Under the pieces are notes generated by a model, which saw nothing but the letters and a program-made list of their open reading frames with translations, made no database searches and was not told the DNA's origin. From contig NZ_WHSB02000004.1 in the NCBI RefSeq assembly GCF_010994755.1, positions 186,001-250,000 of the forward strand: a DNA stretch of 64,000 nt, read 5' to 3'. The translations under genes and the position numbers were made by a program. Position 1 is the first letter of the stretch; each line of letters begins with the position of its first letter. Below are positions 16,485-25,087 of the stretch, piece by piece. This DNA is from Shinella lacus (GTDB lineage Bacteria; Pseudomonadota; Alphaproteobacteria; Rhizobiales; Rhizobiaceae).

Positions 16485-17974
16485 GCACGATCAACAAGGC
16501 GGCCTGCGTCGGCGGCGGTGTCATCGGCGGGGCCTGGGTCGCGCGTTTCGCGCTCGCCGGCATCGACGTCAATATTTTCGATCCGCATCCGGAAGCCGAG
16601 CGCATCATCGGCGAAGTGATGGCGAACGCCGAGCGTGCCTATGGCATGCTCACCATGGCGCCGCTGCCGCCAAAGGGTAAAATCACCTTCTGCAAAAGCT
16701 TGGAAGAAGCCGTCCAAGACGCTGACTGGATTCAGGAAAGCGTGCCCGAGCGGCTGGAAATGAAGCGCGGCGTCCTCACCCAGATCGACGCGGCCGCAAA
16801 GCCCGAAGCCCTGATCGGCTCCTCCACCTCCGGCCTCATGCCGACCGATCTGCAGCGCGACATGAAGCACCCCGAACGCCTGTTCGTGGCGCATCCCTAC
16901 AACCCCGTCTACCTGCTGCCGCTGGCCGAGCTCGTCGGTGGCGAAAAGACCAGCAAGCAGACGCTCGAAGACGCCAAGGCGAAACTGGCGCCGATCGGCA
17001 TGAAGGGCGTGATCATCAAGAAGGAGATCGAGGCCTTCGTCGGCGATCGTCTGCTCGAAGCCGTCTGGCGCGAGGGCCTCTGGCTCATCAAGGACGACAT
17101 CTGCGACACCGAGACGCTCGACGACGTGATCCGCTATTCGTTCGGCATCCGCTGGGCGCAGATGGGCATGTTCGAGACCTACCGCATCGCCGGCGGCGAG
17201 GCCGGCATGCGCCACTTCCTCGCCCAGTTCGGCCCCTGCCTCTCCTGGCCCTGGACGAAGCTCACCGACGTCGTCGATCTCAACGACGAGTTGGTGGAAA
17301 AGATCGCCCAGCAGTCGGACGACCAGTCCGGCGCCCGCGGCATCCGCGACCTGGAGCGCATCCGCGACCAGAACCTCGTCGGCATCATGCATGCGCTGAA
17401 GGCCGGCGACGACGGCAAGGGCTGGGGCGCAGGCAAGCTGCTCGCCGAGTTCGAGGAACATCTCTGGTCGAAGGCCGGCAAGGCGAAGGTCGAGGTCTCG
17501 GCCGCCGAACCGCTACGCCTTGTCGACACCAAGGTCAACGCCGCCTGGGTCGATTACAACGGCCATATGACCGAGCACCGCTATCTCCAGCTCTTCGGCG
17601 ATACGATGGATGCGCTGCTCCGGCTGATCGGCGTCGACTTCGCCTATGTTGAGGCCGGCCACAGCTACTACACGGTGGAAACCCACATCCGCCATCTCGG
17701 CGAAGGCAAGCTCGGCCAGGCGCTCTACACCACGCTCCAGCTTCTCTCCTCCGACAACAAGCGGCTGCACTTCTTCACCCGCATCCACGACGCCGCGACC
17801 GGCGACGTTATCGCGACGGCCGAGCAGATGGCGCTGCACGTCGACAGCAAAGCAGGCAAGAGCGTCGATGCGCCTGCGGACGTGCTGGCGAAGGTTGCGG
17901 AGATTGCGCAAGCCCATGCCAAGCTGCCGGCGCCGGACGGTGTCGGGCGGCATGTCGGGCAGAAGCGCGCCTGA
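16481..17974 (+). CDS. lcdH: L-carnitine dehydrogenase fused to betainyl-CoA thioesterase
   Basis: The 497-residue protein has a 3-hydroxyacyl-CoA dehydrogenase-like half with the NAD motif GGGVIG at 11-16 and the AHPYNPVYLLPLAELVGG substrate region. A hotdog thioesterase domain runs from about 343 to 480 (VDYNGHMTEHRYLQLFGD). This fusion is the rhizobial form of carnitine dehydrogenase (EC 1.1.1.108); the pseudomonad enzyme lacks the tail. It oxidises carnitine to 3-dehydrocarnitine with NAD, and the tail probably releases glycine betaine from the betainyl-CoA made by the adjoining BKACE. The start overlaps the BKACE stop (ATGA). Confidence 0.92.
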   Translation: MSTINKAACVGGGVIGGAWVARFALAGIDVNIFDPHPEAERIIGEVMANAERAYGMLTMAPLPPKGKITFCKSLEEAVQDADWIQESVPERLEMKRGVLTQIDAAAKPEALIGSSTSGLMPTDLQRDMKHPERLFVAHPYNPVYLLPLAELVGGEKTSKQTLEDAKAKLAPIGMKGVIIKKEIEAFVGDRLLEAVWREGLWLIKDDICDTETLDDVIRYSFGIRWAQMGMFETYRIAGGEAGMRHFLAQFGPCLSWPWTKLTDVVDLNDELVEKIAQQSDDQSGARGIRDLERIRDQNLVGIMHALKAGDDGKGWGAGKLLAEFEEHLWSKAGKAKVEVSAAEPLRLVDTKVNAAWVDYNGHMTEHRYLQLFGDTMDALLRLIGVDFAYVEAGHSYYTVETHIRHLGEGKLGQALYTTLQLLSSDNKRLHFFTRIHDAATGDVIATAEQMALHVDSKAGKSVDAPADVLAKVAEIAQAHAKLPAPDGVGRHVGQKRA

Positions 17975-18103
17975 AACATCCGCCAGGGCGCCGAAGAGGA
18001 ACGGCGCCGGACGCGAAACTCGGTCTCTCCCGGCAATCGGGGGAGACGCCCGCAAAGGGCATCAGGCCGCCACGCGGCCCGCAAAAATACGAGGGGGACT
18101 GCC

Positions 18104-19264
18104 ATGAATTTCGCATTGACCGACGAACAGCAGATGATCGTGGACACGGTCCGCTCCTTCGTCGAAACGGAAATCTATCCGCACGAAAACGAGGTCGAGC
18201 GCACCGGCCATGTGCCGCCAGAACTCGGCCGGGAAATCGCCCGCAAGTGCAAGGAAATCGGCTTCTTCGGCTGCAACATGCCGGAAGAGGTCGGCGGCGC
18301 CGGCCTCGACCACGCCTCCTTCACCCTCGTCGAGCGTGAACTCGGCCGCGGCTCCATGGCGCTGACGGTCTTCTTCGGCCGCCCCTCCGGCATCCTGATG
18401 GCCTGCAACGACGAGCAGCGCGAACGCTACCTGCTGCCCGCCGTCAGCGGCGAAAAGTTCGATGCGCTCGCCATGACCGAGCCGGATGCCGGCTCCGACG
18501 TGCGCGGCATGAAGTGTTTCGCCCGAAAGGACGGCGACGACTGGATCGTCAACGGCACGAAGCATTTCATCAGCCACGCCAACATCGCCGATTTCGTCAT
18601 CGTCTTCATCGCGACCGGCGAGGAAGACACGCCGCGCGGCAAGAAGAAACTCATCACCTGCTTCCTCGTCGACCGCGGCACGCCCGGCTTCGAAATCCGC
18701 GACGGCTACGAATCCGTCTCGCACCGCGGCTACAAGAACTGCATCCTGAACTTCGACGATTGCCGCCTGTCCTCCGCCCAGATCCTCGGCGAGGTGCACA
18801 AGGGCTTCGACATCGCCAACGACTGGCTCTATGCGACCCGCCTCACCGTCGCCGCCACCTCTGTCGGCCGCGCGCGGCGCGCCTTCGACTACGCGCTCAA
18901 CTACGCCGCCGAGCGCAAGCAGTTCGGCAAGCCGATCGGCGCCAACCAGGGCGTCTCCTTCAAACTCGCCGACATGATCACCGAGATCGACGCCGCCGAC
19001 CTGCTCACGCTGTCGGCCGCCTGGCGCCTCGATCAGGGCCTGCCGTCGAACCGCGAGATCGCATCCGCAAAGGTCTACGCCACGGAAATGCTTGCCCGCG
19101 TCACCGACGAGGCGATCCAGATCTATGGCGGCATGGGCCTGATGGACGACCTGCCGCTCGCCCGCTTCTGGCGCGATGCCCGCGTCGAGCGCATCTGGGA
19201 CGGCACGTCGGAAATCCAGCGGCACATCATCAGCCGTGATCTGCTCAGGCCGCTCGGAGCGTAA
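18104..19264 (+). CDS. Acyl-CoA dehydrogenase, probably gamma-butyrobetainyl-CoA/crotonobetainyl-CoA
   Basis: This 386-residue flavoprotein is of standard ACAD length. ALAMTEPDAGSDV, RKQFGKPIGANQGVSFKLADM and IQIYGGMGL are typical FAD- and substrate-binding motifs. The position of the catalytic base in medium-chain enzymes (YEGT) is Asp366 here (IWDGTSEIQ). With CaiD and a CoA ligase downstream, oxidation of gamma-butyrobetainyl-CoA to crotonobetainyl-CoA is the likely task. GAGGGGGACTGCC precedes the ATG. A 129-base gap separates it from lcdH, so it may have its own promoter. Confidence 0.88.
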   Translation: MNFALTDEQQMIVDTVRSFVETEIYPHENEVERTGHVPPELGREIARKCKEIGFFGCNMPEEVGGAGLDHASFTLVERELGRGSMALTVFFGRPSGILMACNDEQRERYLLPAVSGEKFDALAMTEPDAGSDVRGMKCFARKDGDDWIVNGTKHFISHANIADFVIVFIATGEEDTPRGKKKLITCFLVDRGTPGFEIRDGYESVSHRGYKNCILNFDDCRLSSAQILGEVHKGFDIANDWLYATRLTVAATSVGRARRAFDYALNYAAERKQFGKPIGANQGVSFKLADMITEIDAADLLTLSAAWRLDQGLPSNREIASAKVYATEMLARVTDEAIQIYGGMGLMDDLPLARFWRDARVERIWDGTSEIQRHIISRDLLRPLGA

Positions 19265-19271
19265 TGTCGAC

Positions 19272-21332
19272 ATGACACGATCCCTCGACCGTCTGATCCG
19301 GCCCCGCTCCATCGCCGTCTTCGGCGGCAAGGAAGCGCGCCGCGTCATCTTCCAGTGCGACAAGATGGGTTTTTCCGGCGAGATCTGGCCGGTGCATCCG
19401 CGCGAGGAGGAAATCCTAGGGCGCAAATGCTACCGCTCCGTCGCCGACCTGCCGGGCGCGCCCGACGCCTCCTTCGTCGGCGTCAACCGCGAACTGACCA
19501 TCAGCATCATCCGCGACCTCTCGGCCCGTGGTGCCGGCGGCGCGGTCTGCTACGCCTCGGGTTTCCGCGAGGCCGTCAGCGAGCTTGCCGATGGCGACGA
19601 TTTGCAGAAGGCGCTGGTGGAGGCCGCCGGCGATATGCCGATCCTCGGCCCGAACTGCTACGGCTTCATCAACATGCTGGACGGCGCCCTGCTCTGGCCC
19701 GACCAGCACGGCATGCTGCGCATCGACAAGGGCGTCGCCGTCCTCACGCAGTCCTCCAACATCGCCTGCAACATTTCCATGCAGCAGCGTGGCCTGCCGC
19801 TGGCCTATATCCTGACCGCCGGCAACCAGGCGCAAACCGGCCTCGCCGACCTCGCCTGCGCCGTGCTGGAAGACCCCCGCGTCACCGCCGTCGGCCTGCA
19901 TATCGAGGGTTTTGACAGCCTTGAATCGCTGGAGCGCCTGGCGCTTCGTTCCCGCGAACTGAAGAAGCCGGTCGTCACCCTGAAGGTCGGCAAGTCCGAG
20001 CAGGCGCAGCTTGCCACAGTCTCGCACACGGCCTCGCTCGCCGGAAACGACGCGGTCTCCTCCGCACTGCTGTCGCGCCTCGGCATCGGCCGCGTCGAAA
20101 CGCTGCCCGAACTGCTCGAAACGCTGAAGCTGCTGCATGTCGCCGGCCCGCTCACAAATTACGACATCTCGTCGATGAGCTGCTCCGGCGGCGAAGCCTC
20201 GCTGATGGCGGATGCCGGGGTGAAGCGGAAGGTCAACTACCGCGAGCTGAAGCAGGAGCAGCGCCAGCCGCTGCGCGAGACGCTCGGCCAGATGGTGACG
20301 ATCTCCAATCCGCTCGACTACCACACCTTCGTCTGGGGCAACCGTGAGAAGCAGACTGCCGCCTTCACGACCATGATGCAGGGCGGCTATGCGCTGAACC
20401 TCGTCGTGCTCGATTTCCCCCGCCTCGACCGCTGCGACGCCGCCGACTGGATCACCACCTGCCACGCCGTCATCGACGCCTCGAAGGCGACCGGGGCGAA
20501 TGCCGGCATCGTCGCCAGCATGGGCGAAAACATGCCGGAAGCGACGGCCGAAATGCTGATGCAGAACGGCGTCGTGCCCTTCTACGGTATCGAGGAGGCG
20601 CTCGCCGCCGCGGAAGCCGCCGCCGGCATCGGCGAAATCTGGGCAAAACCCCTGCCCGCGCCGCTGCTGAAGACCGCGGTCGGCGAAGGTGAAGCCGTCA
20701 CGCTCACCGAACACGAGGCCAAGCAGGCACTCGCCGCGCACGGCCTGCCCGTGCCGAAGGGCCTCACCGCCGAGACCGCGGAAGCCGCGGCTGATGCCGC
20801 GCAAGATCTCGGCTTTCCGGTGGTTCTCAAGGGCCTTGGCGTCGCGCACAAGACCGAGGCCGGCGCGGTCAAGCTCAACCTCGCCAGTCGCGAGGCCGTG
20901 CTCGATGCGGCCAAGGCCATGGCGGGCGTCGCCTCCGGTTTCCTCGTCGAAAAGATGGTGGGCAAACCCGTCGCCGAACTCATCGTCGGCGCGATGCGCG
21001 ATCCCGTTGCCGGTCCGGTCCTGACCATCGGCGCCGGCGGCATCCTGGTCGAACTGCTCGAAGATTCCGCCATCCTGACCCTGCCGACGGACGAGAAAAC
21101 CATTCGCGCGGCCATCGCCGGATTGAAGATTTCGAAGCTTCTCGGCGGTTATCGCGGCGCTGCGAAGGGCGATATCGACGCTCTTGTCGCCGCCGTCGCA
21201 TCAGCGGCATCCTATGTCGTTTCAAACGCTTCAATAATCGAAGAACTGGACGTTAATCCCGTAATGGTGCTGCCAGCTGGCGACGGTGTCGTCGCAGCCG
21301 ACGCGCTGATCCGTCTAAGGAAAAACCCATGA
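19272..21332 (+). CDS. NDP-forming acyl-CoA ligase (CoA-binding plus ATP-grasp), probably for carnitine or gamma-butyrobetaine
   Basis: The 686-residue single-chain protein has the CoA-binding domain first (RPRSIAVFGG). The succinyl-CoA-ligase-like flavodoxin domains follow, with the phosphohistidine loop TVSHTASLAG. The ATP-grasp domain from about 475 (LTEHEAKQALAAHGLPVPKG, VVLKGLGVAHKTEAGAV) is last. It belongs to the acetate-CoA ligase (ADP-forming) family. Sitting between an acyl-CoA dehydrogenase and CaiD, it probably activates a trimethylammonium acid, taking the place of the AMP-forming CaiC of enterobacteria. The start is 7 bases after the previous stop. Confidence 0.82.
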   Translation: MTRSLDRLIRPRSIAVFGGKEARRVIFQCDKMGFSGEIWPVHPREEEILGRKCYRSVADLPGAPDASFVGVNRELTISIIRDLSARGAGGAVCYASGFREAVSELADGDDLQKALVEAAGDMPILGPNCYGFINMLDGALLWPDQHGMLRIDKGVAVLTQSSNIACNISMQQRGLPLAYILTAGNQAQTGLADLACAVLEDPRVTAVGLHIEGFDSLESLERLALRSRELKKPVVTLKVGKSEQAQLATVSHTASLAGNDAVSSALLSRLGIGRVETLPELLETLKLLHVAGPLTNYDISSMSCSGGEASLMADAGVKRKVNYRELKQEQRQPLRETLGQMVTISNPLDYHTFVWGNREKQTAAFTTMMQGGYALNLVVLDFPRLDRCDAADWITTCHAVIDASKATGANAGIVASMGENMPEATAEMLMQNGVVPFYGIEEALAAAEAAAGIGEIWAKPLPAPLLKTAVGEGEAVTLTEHEAKQALAAHGLPVPKGLTAETAEAAADAAQDLGFPVVLKGLGVAHKTEAGAVKLNLASREAVLDAAKAMAGVASGFLVEKMVGKPVAELIVGAMRDPVAGPVLTIGAGGILVELLEDSAILTLPTDEKTIRAAIAGLKISKLLGGYRGAAKGDIDALVAAVASAASYVVSNASIIEELDVNPVMVLPAGDGVVAADALIRLRKNP

Positions 21333-22111
21333 CCGGACCGATCCTGCAACGCCGCGAAGGCGGCATCCTGGAAATCACGATCGATCGCCCGAAGGCCAAC
21401 GCCATCGACCTCGTGACGAGCCGCCTCATGGGCAAGATCTTTGCCGATTTCCGCGACGACGACAGCCTGCGCGTCGCCATTATCACGGGTGCGGGGGAAA
21501 AATTCTTCTGTCCAGGATGGGACCTGAAAGCGGCGGCCGCGGGCGATGCGGTCGACGGCGATTACGGTGTCGGCGGCTTCGGCGGCATGCAGGAACTGCG
21601 CGACCTCAACAAGCCGATCATCGCGGCCATCAACGGCATCTGCTGCGGCGGCGGACTCGAAATCGCGCTCTCCACCGACCTCATCCTCGCCGCCGAACAC
21701 GCGACCTTCGCGCTGCCGGAAATTCGCTCCGGCACCGTGGCGGATGCCGCCTCGATCAAGCTGCCGAAGCGCATCCCCTACCACATCGCCATGGACATGC
21801 TTCTGACCGGCCGCTGGCTCGACGTGCAGGAGGCGCATCGCTGGGGTTTCGTCAACGAAATCCTGCCCGCCGACAAGCTGCTCGACCGGGCGTGGGAGCT
21901 TGCCCGTCTGCTCGAAAGCGGCCCGCCGCTCGTCTATGCCGCCATCAAGGAAGTGGTGCGCGCCGCCGAGGGCGAGACCTTCCAGGCGACCATGAACAAG
22001 ATCACCCGCCGGCAGTTCAAGACGGTGGATATTCTCTATTCCAGCGAGGATCAGCTCGAAGGCGCGCGCGCCTTCGCCGAAAAACGCGATCCCGTCTGGA
22101 AGGGACGATAG
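21329..22111 (+). CDS. caiD: Carnitinyl-CoA dehydratase (crotonobetainyl-CoA hydratase)
   Basis: The 260-residue crotonase is close to E. coli CaiD along its whole length, including ILEITIDRPKANAID, VAIITGAGEKFF, GWDLKAAA and the final AFAEKRDPVWKGR. Glu111 and Glu131 sit where the two crotonase catalytic glutamates belong, and GICCGGGLE supplies the oxyanion region. It interconverts crotonobetainyl-CoA and L-carnitinyl-CoA. The start overlaps the ligase stop by four bases. Its presence is the strongest sequence evidence that the operon handles carnitine-type betaines. Confidence 0.93.
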   Translation: MTGPILQRREGGILEITIDRPKANAIDLVTSRLMGKIFADFRDDDSLRVAIITGAGEKFFCPGWDLKAAAAGDAVDGDYGVGGFGGMQELRDLNKPIIAAINGICCGGGLEIALSTDLILAAEHATFALPEIRSGTVADAASIKLPKRIPYHIAMDMLLTGRWLDVQEAHRWGFVNEILPADKLLDRAWELARLLESGPPLVYAAIKEVVRAAEGETFQATMNKITRRQFKTVDILYSSEDQLEGARAFAEKRDPVWKGR

Positions 22112-22114
22112 CGT

Positions 22115-22137
22115 CCGCGCCCCTGCATCGGGCGCGG
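22115..22137. terminator. Hairpin after caiD
   Basis: CCGCGCCC and GGGCGCGG form an 8-bp stem with a 7-base loop four bases after the caiD stop. A second weaker hairpin (AGGGCGT/ACGCCCT) is at 22184-22202. Neither has a strong T-run, so termination or mRNA protection is possible rather than certain. Confidence 0.5.
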
Positions 22138-22311
22138 CCTGCATCCTTCCATAAGCCAGGCTTTTGGAAGACCAAGATAAATTAGGGCGTTACAGACGCC
22201 CTGCATTTGAATAGCTTTATGGAACAGGGCCGCTGCTCGGCAGGAAGAGGAGGCTTTCGGAAGACGAGGACATGCACCGCCACCGTCACAAATCTCGGAC
22301 GGGAGGTTGCC

Positions 22312-22392
22312 ATGGAGGCCAAAAACAGAAATTCTGCCAATCACAATAACAATTGCCCACTTCAGGGCCAGCAAAAGGGAACAGGGGAATGA
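22312..22392 (+). CDS. Possible 26-residue leader peptide coupled to the binding-protein gene
   Basis: An ATG at 22312 preceded by GGGAGGTTGCC, a stronger ribosome site than that of the next gene, opens a 26-codon frame. Its TGA at 22390-22392 overlaps the ATG of the binding-protein gene (22389). The peptide is Asn-rich and hydrophilic with no recognised motif. The overlap suggests translational coupling or a leader control device. It could also be chance. Confidence 0.4.
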   Translation: MEAKNRNSANHNNNCPLQGQQKGTGE

Positions 22393-23978
22393 CTGATTAC
22401 ACCAAATACCTCACCAGCCAGGTCACGCTCGGCCAGATGAACCGCCGCGAATTCATGGGCCGTGCCGCTGCATTCGGCATCACGCTCGCCGTCGCCGGCA
22501 CCATGTTCGACACTGCCGCCAAGGCGCAGGAGCCGAAGCGCGGCGGAGCCCTCAAGCTCGGCCTCGAAGGCGCTGCCGCGACCGACTCGAAGGACCCGGC
22601 CAAGGCGCTTTCGCAGTTCATGTTCGTCGTCGGCCGCAACTGGGGCGACATGCTTGTCGAATCCGAGCCGCTGACCGGCAAGCCGGTTCCGGCACTTGCC
22701 GAATCCTGGGAGCCGTCCGCCGACGCCTCGACCTGGACCTTCGCCATCCGCAAGGGCGTGAAATTCCACGACGGCAAGGAACTGACGGTCGACGACGTCA
22801 TCAAGACGCTGCAACGCCACACCGACGAGAAGTCGGAATCGGGCGCGCTCGGCGTCATGAAGTCGATCAAGGAAATCAAGGCCGACGGCGACAAGCTCGT
22901 GCTCGTGCTGACGGAAGGCAATGCCGACCTGCCGCTGCTGCTCACCGACTACCACCTCGTCATCCAGCCGAATGGCGGCCTCGACGATCCGAATGCCATG
23001 ATCGGCACCGGCCCCTACAAGGTCACGAGCTTCGAGGCCGGCGTACGCGCCACCTTCGAGCGCAATGCGGACGACTGGCGCCAGGACCGCGGCTTCGTAG
23101 ACTCGATCGAAATGATCGCGATGAACGACGCGACGGCCCGCATCGCGGCCCTGTCCTCCGGCCAGGTGCACTATATCAACCGCGTCGATCCGAAGACCGT
23201 CGACCTCCTGAAGCGCGCGCCGACCGTGGACATTCTCTCCACCTCCGGCCGCGGCCACTACGTGTTCATCATGCATTGCAACACGGCGCCGTTCGACAAC
23301 AACGACCTGCGTCTGGCGCTGAAATATGCGATGGACCGCGAGACGATGCTGGAAAAGGTGCTCGGCGGCTACGGCAAGATCGGCAACGACTTCCCGATCA
23401 ACGAGACCTATGCCCTCTTCCCGGAAGGCATCGAGCAGCGCGCCTATGACCCGGACAAGGCGGCCTTCCACTACAAGAAGTCGGGCCACAGCGGCTCTGT
23501 CCTGCTGCGCACGTCCGACGTCGCCTTCCCGGGTGCAGTCGACGCCGCCGTTCTCTACCAGGAGAGCGCCAAGAAGGCCGGCATCGAGATCGAAGTGAAG
23601 CGCGAGCCCGGCGACGGCTACTGGTCGAACGTCTGGAACGTCCAGCCCTTCTCGACCTCCTACTGGGGCGGCCGCCCGACCCAGGACCAGATGTACTCGA
23701 CCGCCTACCTCTCGAAGGCCGACTGGAACGACACGCGCTTCCTGCGCGAAGACTTCGACAAGATGGTTCTCGAAGCCCGCTCGGAACTCGACGAGGCCAA
23801 GCGCAAGGAAATGTACCGCACCATGGCCATGATGGTGCGTGACGAAGGCGGCCTGATCCTGCCGATGTTCAACGACTTCGTGAACGCCTGCGGCAAGAAC
23901 GTGAAGGGCTACGTGCACGATATCGGCAACGACATGTCGAACGGCTATGTCGCAACCCGCGTGTGGCTCGACGCCTGA
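22389..23978 (+). CDS. ABC transporter substrate-binding protein, family 5 (peptide/opine/betaine)
   Basis: The 529-residue periplasmic protein carries a twin-arginine-like signal (NRREFMGRAAAFGITLAVAG...AKAQ). The family 5 body includes PVPALAESWEPSADASTWTFAIRKGVKFHDGKELTVDDV. It feeds the two permeases and the double ATPase that follow as one operon. Family 5 proteins bind peptides, opines and other larger solutes; the position behind caiD suggests carnitine, gamma-butyrobetaine or a related betaine, but peptides remain possible. The next gene overlaps its stop (ATGA at 23976-23980). Confidence 0.9.
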   Translation: MTDYTKYLTSQVTLGQMNRREFMGRAAAFGITLAVAGTMFDTAAKAQEPKRGGALKLGLEGAAATDSKDPAKALSQFMFVVGRNWGDMLVESEPLTGKPVPALAESWEPSADASTWTFAIRKGVKFHDGKELTVDDVIKTLQRHTDEKSESGALGVMKSIKEIKADGDKLVLVLTEGNADLPLLLTDYHLVIQPNGGLDDPNAMIGTGPYKVTSFEAGVRATFERNADDWRQDRGFVDSIEMIAMNDATARIAALSSGQVHYINRVDPKTVDLLKRAPTVDILSTSGRGHYVFIMHCNTAPFDNNDLRLALKYAMDRETMLEKVLGGYGKIGNDFPINETYALFPEGIEQRAYDPDKAAFHYKKSGHSGSVLLRTSDVAFPGAVDAAVLYQESAKKAGIEIEVKREPGDGYWSNVWNVQPFSTSYWGGRPTQDQMYSTAYLSKADWNDTRFLREDFDKMVLEARSELDEAKRKEMYRTMAMMVRDEGGLILPMFNDFVNACGKNVKGYVHDIGNDMSNGYVATRVWLDA

Positions 23979-25087
23979 TGACCGGCCGCGGACCGGCGCA
24001 CGGTCCGGAGCTGACAGCAACGACGACTGCGGGCGAAGCCCCGCAGTCTGTCGGCGTTGCCGGGTCGGTTGCGTCCACTGGAGCCCCCTTCAACGAAGGG
24101 TCGCCCTCGTTCTGGGCGAAACTCAGCAAGAGCAGCCCCCTCGCTGCGCTCATCCTGCAACGCCTCGCGCTCAGCGTGGCCTTGCTCTTCGCCGTGTCCC
24201 TGATGATCTTCGGGGGCGTGGAAGCCCTGCCCGGCGACTTCGCCACCACCTATCTCGGCCAGTCCGCAACGCCGCAGGCCATCGAGAACATCCGCAAGGA
24301 TCTCGGCCTCGACCAGCCGGCCACCACCCGCTACTTCAAATGGCTCGGCGGCGCCGTCCAGGGTGATTTCGGCAATTCCTGGGCGTCGAAAAACTCGGTC
24401 AGCGAGCAGATCGGCAAGCGCCTCGGCAATTCGCTGTTCCTCGCCTTCTTCGCGGCCATCATCTCCGTGCCGCTCGCCGTCGGCCTCGGCATGCTCGCGG
24501 TGCAATATCGAAACCGCCTGCCGGACAAGATCATCAACGTCATCTCGCTTGCGGCGATCTCGCTTCCCGAGTTCTTCGTCGGTTACCTGCTGATCCTGTT
24601 CTTCGCCGTGCAGATGGGCGTCGCGACCTTCCCCGCGACGGTCTATGAATCGATGACCATCGGCCAGCGCCTCTCCGCCATCGCATTGCCGACGGCAACG
24701 CTGGTGCTCGTCGTGCTCGCCCACATGATGCGCATGACGCGGGCCGCGATCCTCAACGTCATGTCGTCTGCCTATGTGGAGACGGCCGAACTCAAGGGTC
24801 TCGGCAGCCTTCGCGTCATCGCGAAACATGCCGCCCCGAACGCGCTGGCGCCGGTCATCAACGTCATCGCGCTCAACCTCGCCTATCTCGTGGTCGGCGT
24901 CGTCGTCGTGGAAGTGGTCTTCGTCTATCCCGGCATGGGCCAGTACATGGTCGACGCCGTGACGGTGCGCGACATGCCGGTGGTGCAGGCCTGCGGCCTG
25001 ATCTTCGCCGCCTTCTACATCTTCCTCAACATGTTCGCCGATATCCTTGCGATCATCGCGAACCCCAGATTGAGGCACCCGCGATGA
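23978..25087 (+). CDS. ABC transporter permease, DppB-like
   Basis: The 369-residue permease has DppB motifs: LPGDFATTYLGQSATPQAIENIRKDLGLD after the first membrane helix and the EAA loop VETAELKGLGSLRVIAKHAAPNAL. About 55 polar, Ala/Gly/Thr-rich residues precede the first helix, longer than usual. A later start would remove the extension, but the ATGA overlap with the binding-protein stop favours 23978. Together with the next permease it forms the channel of the importer. Confidence 0.88.
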   Translation: MTGRGPAHGPELTATTTAGEAPQSVGVAGSVASTGAPFNEGSPSFWAKLSKSSPLAALILQRLALSVALLFAVSLMIFGGVEALPGDFATTYLGQSATPQAIENIRKDLGLDQPATTRYFKWLGGAVQGDFGNSWASKNSVSEQIGKRLGNSLFLAFFAAIISVPLAVGLGMLAVQYRNRLPDKIINVISLAAISLPEFFVGYLLILFFAVQMGVATFPATVYESMTIGQRLSAIALPTATLVLVVLAHMMRMTRAAILNVMSSAYVETAELKGLGSLRVIAKHAAPNALAPVINVIALNLAYLVVGVVVVEVVFVYPGMGQYMVDAVTVRDMPVVQACGLIFAAFYIFLNMFADILAIIANPRLRHPR

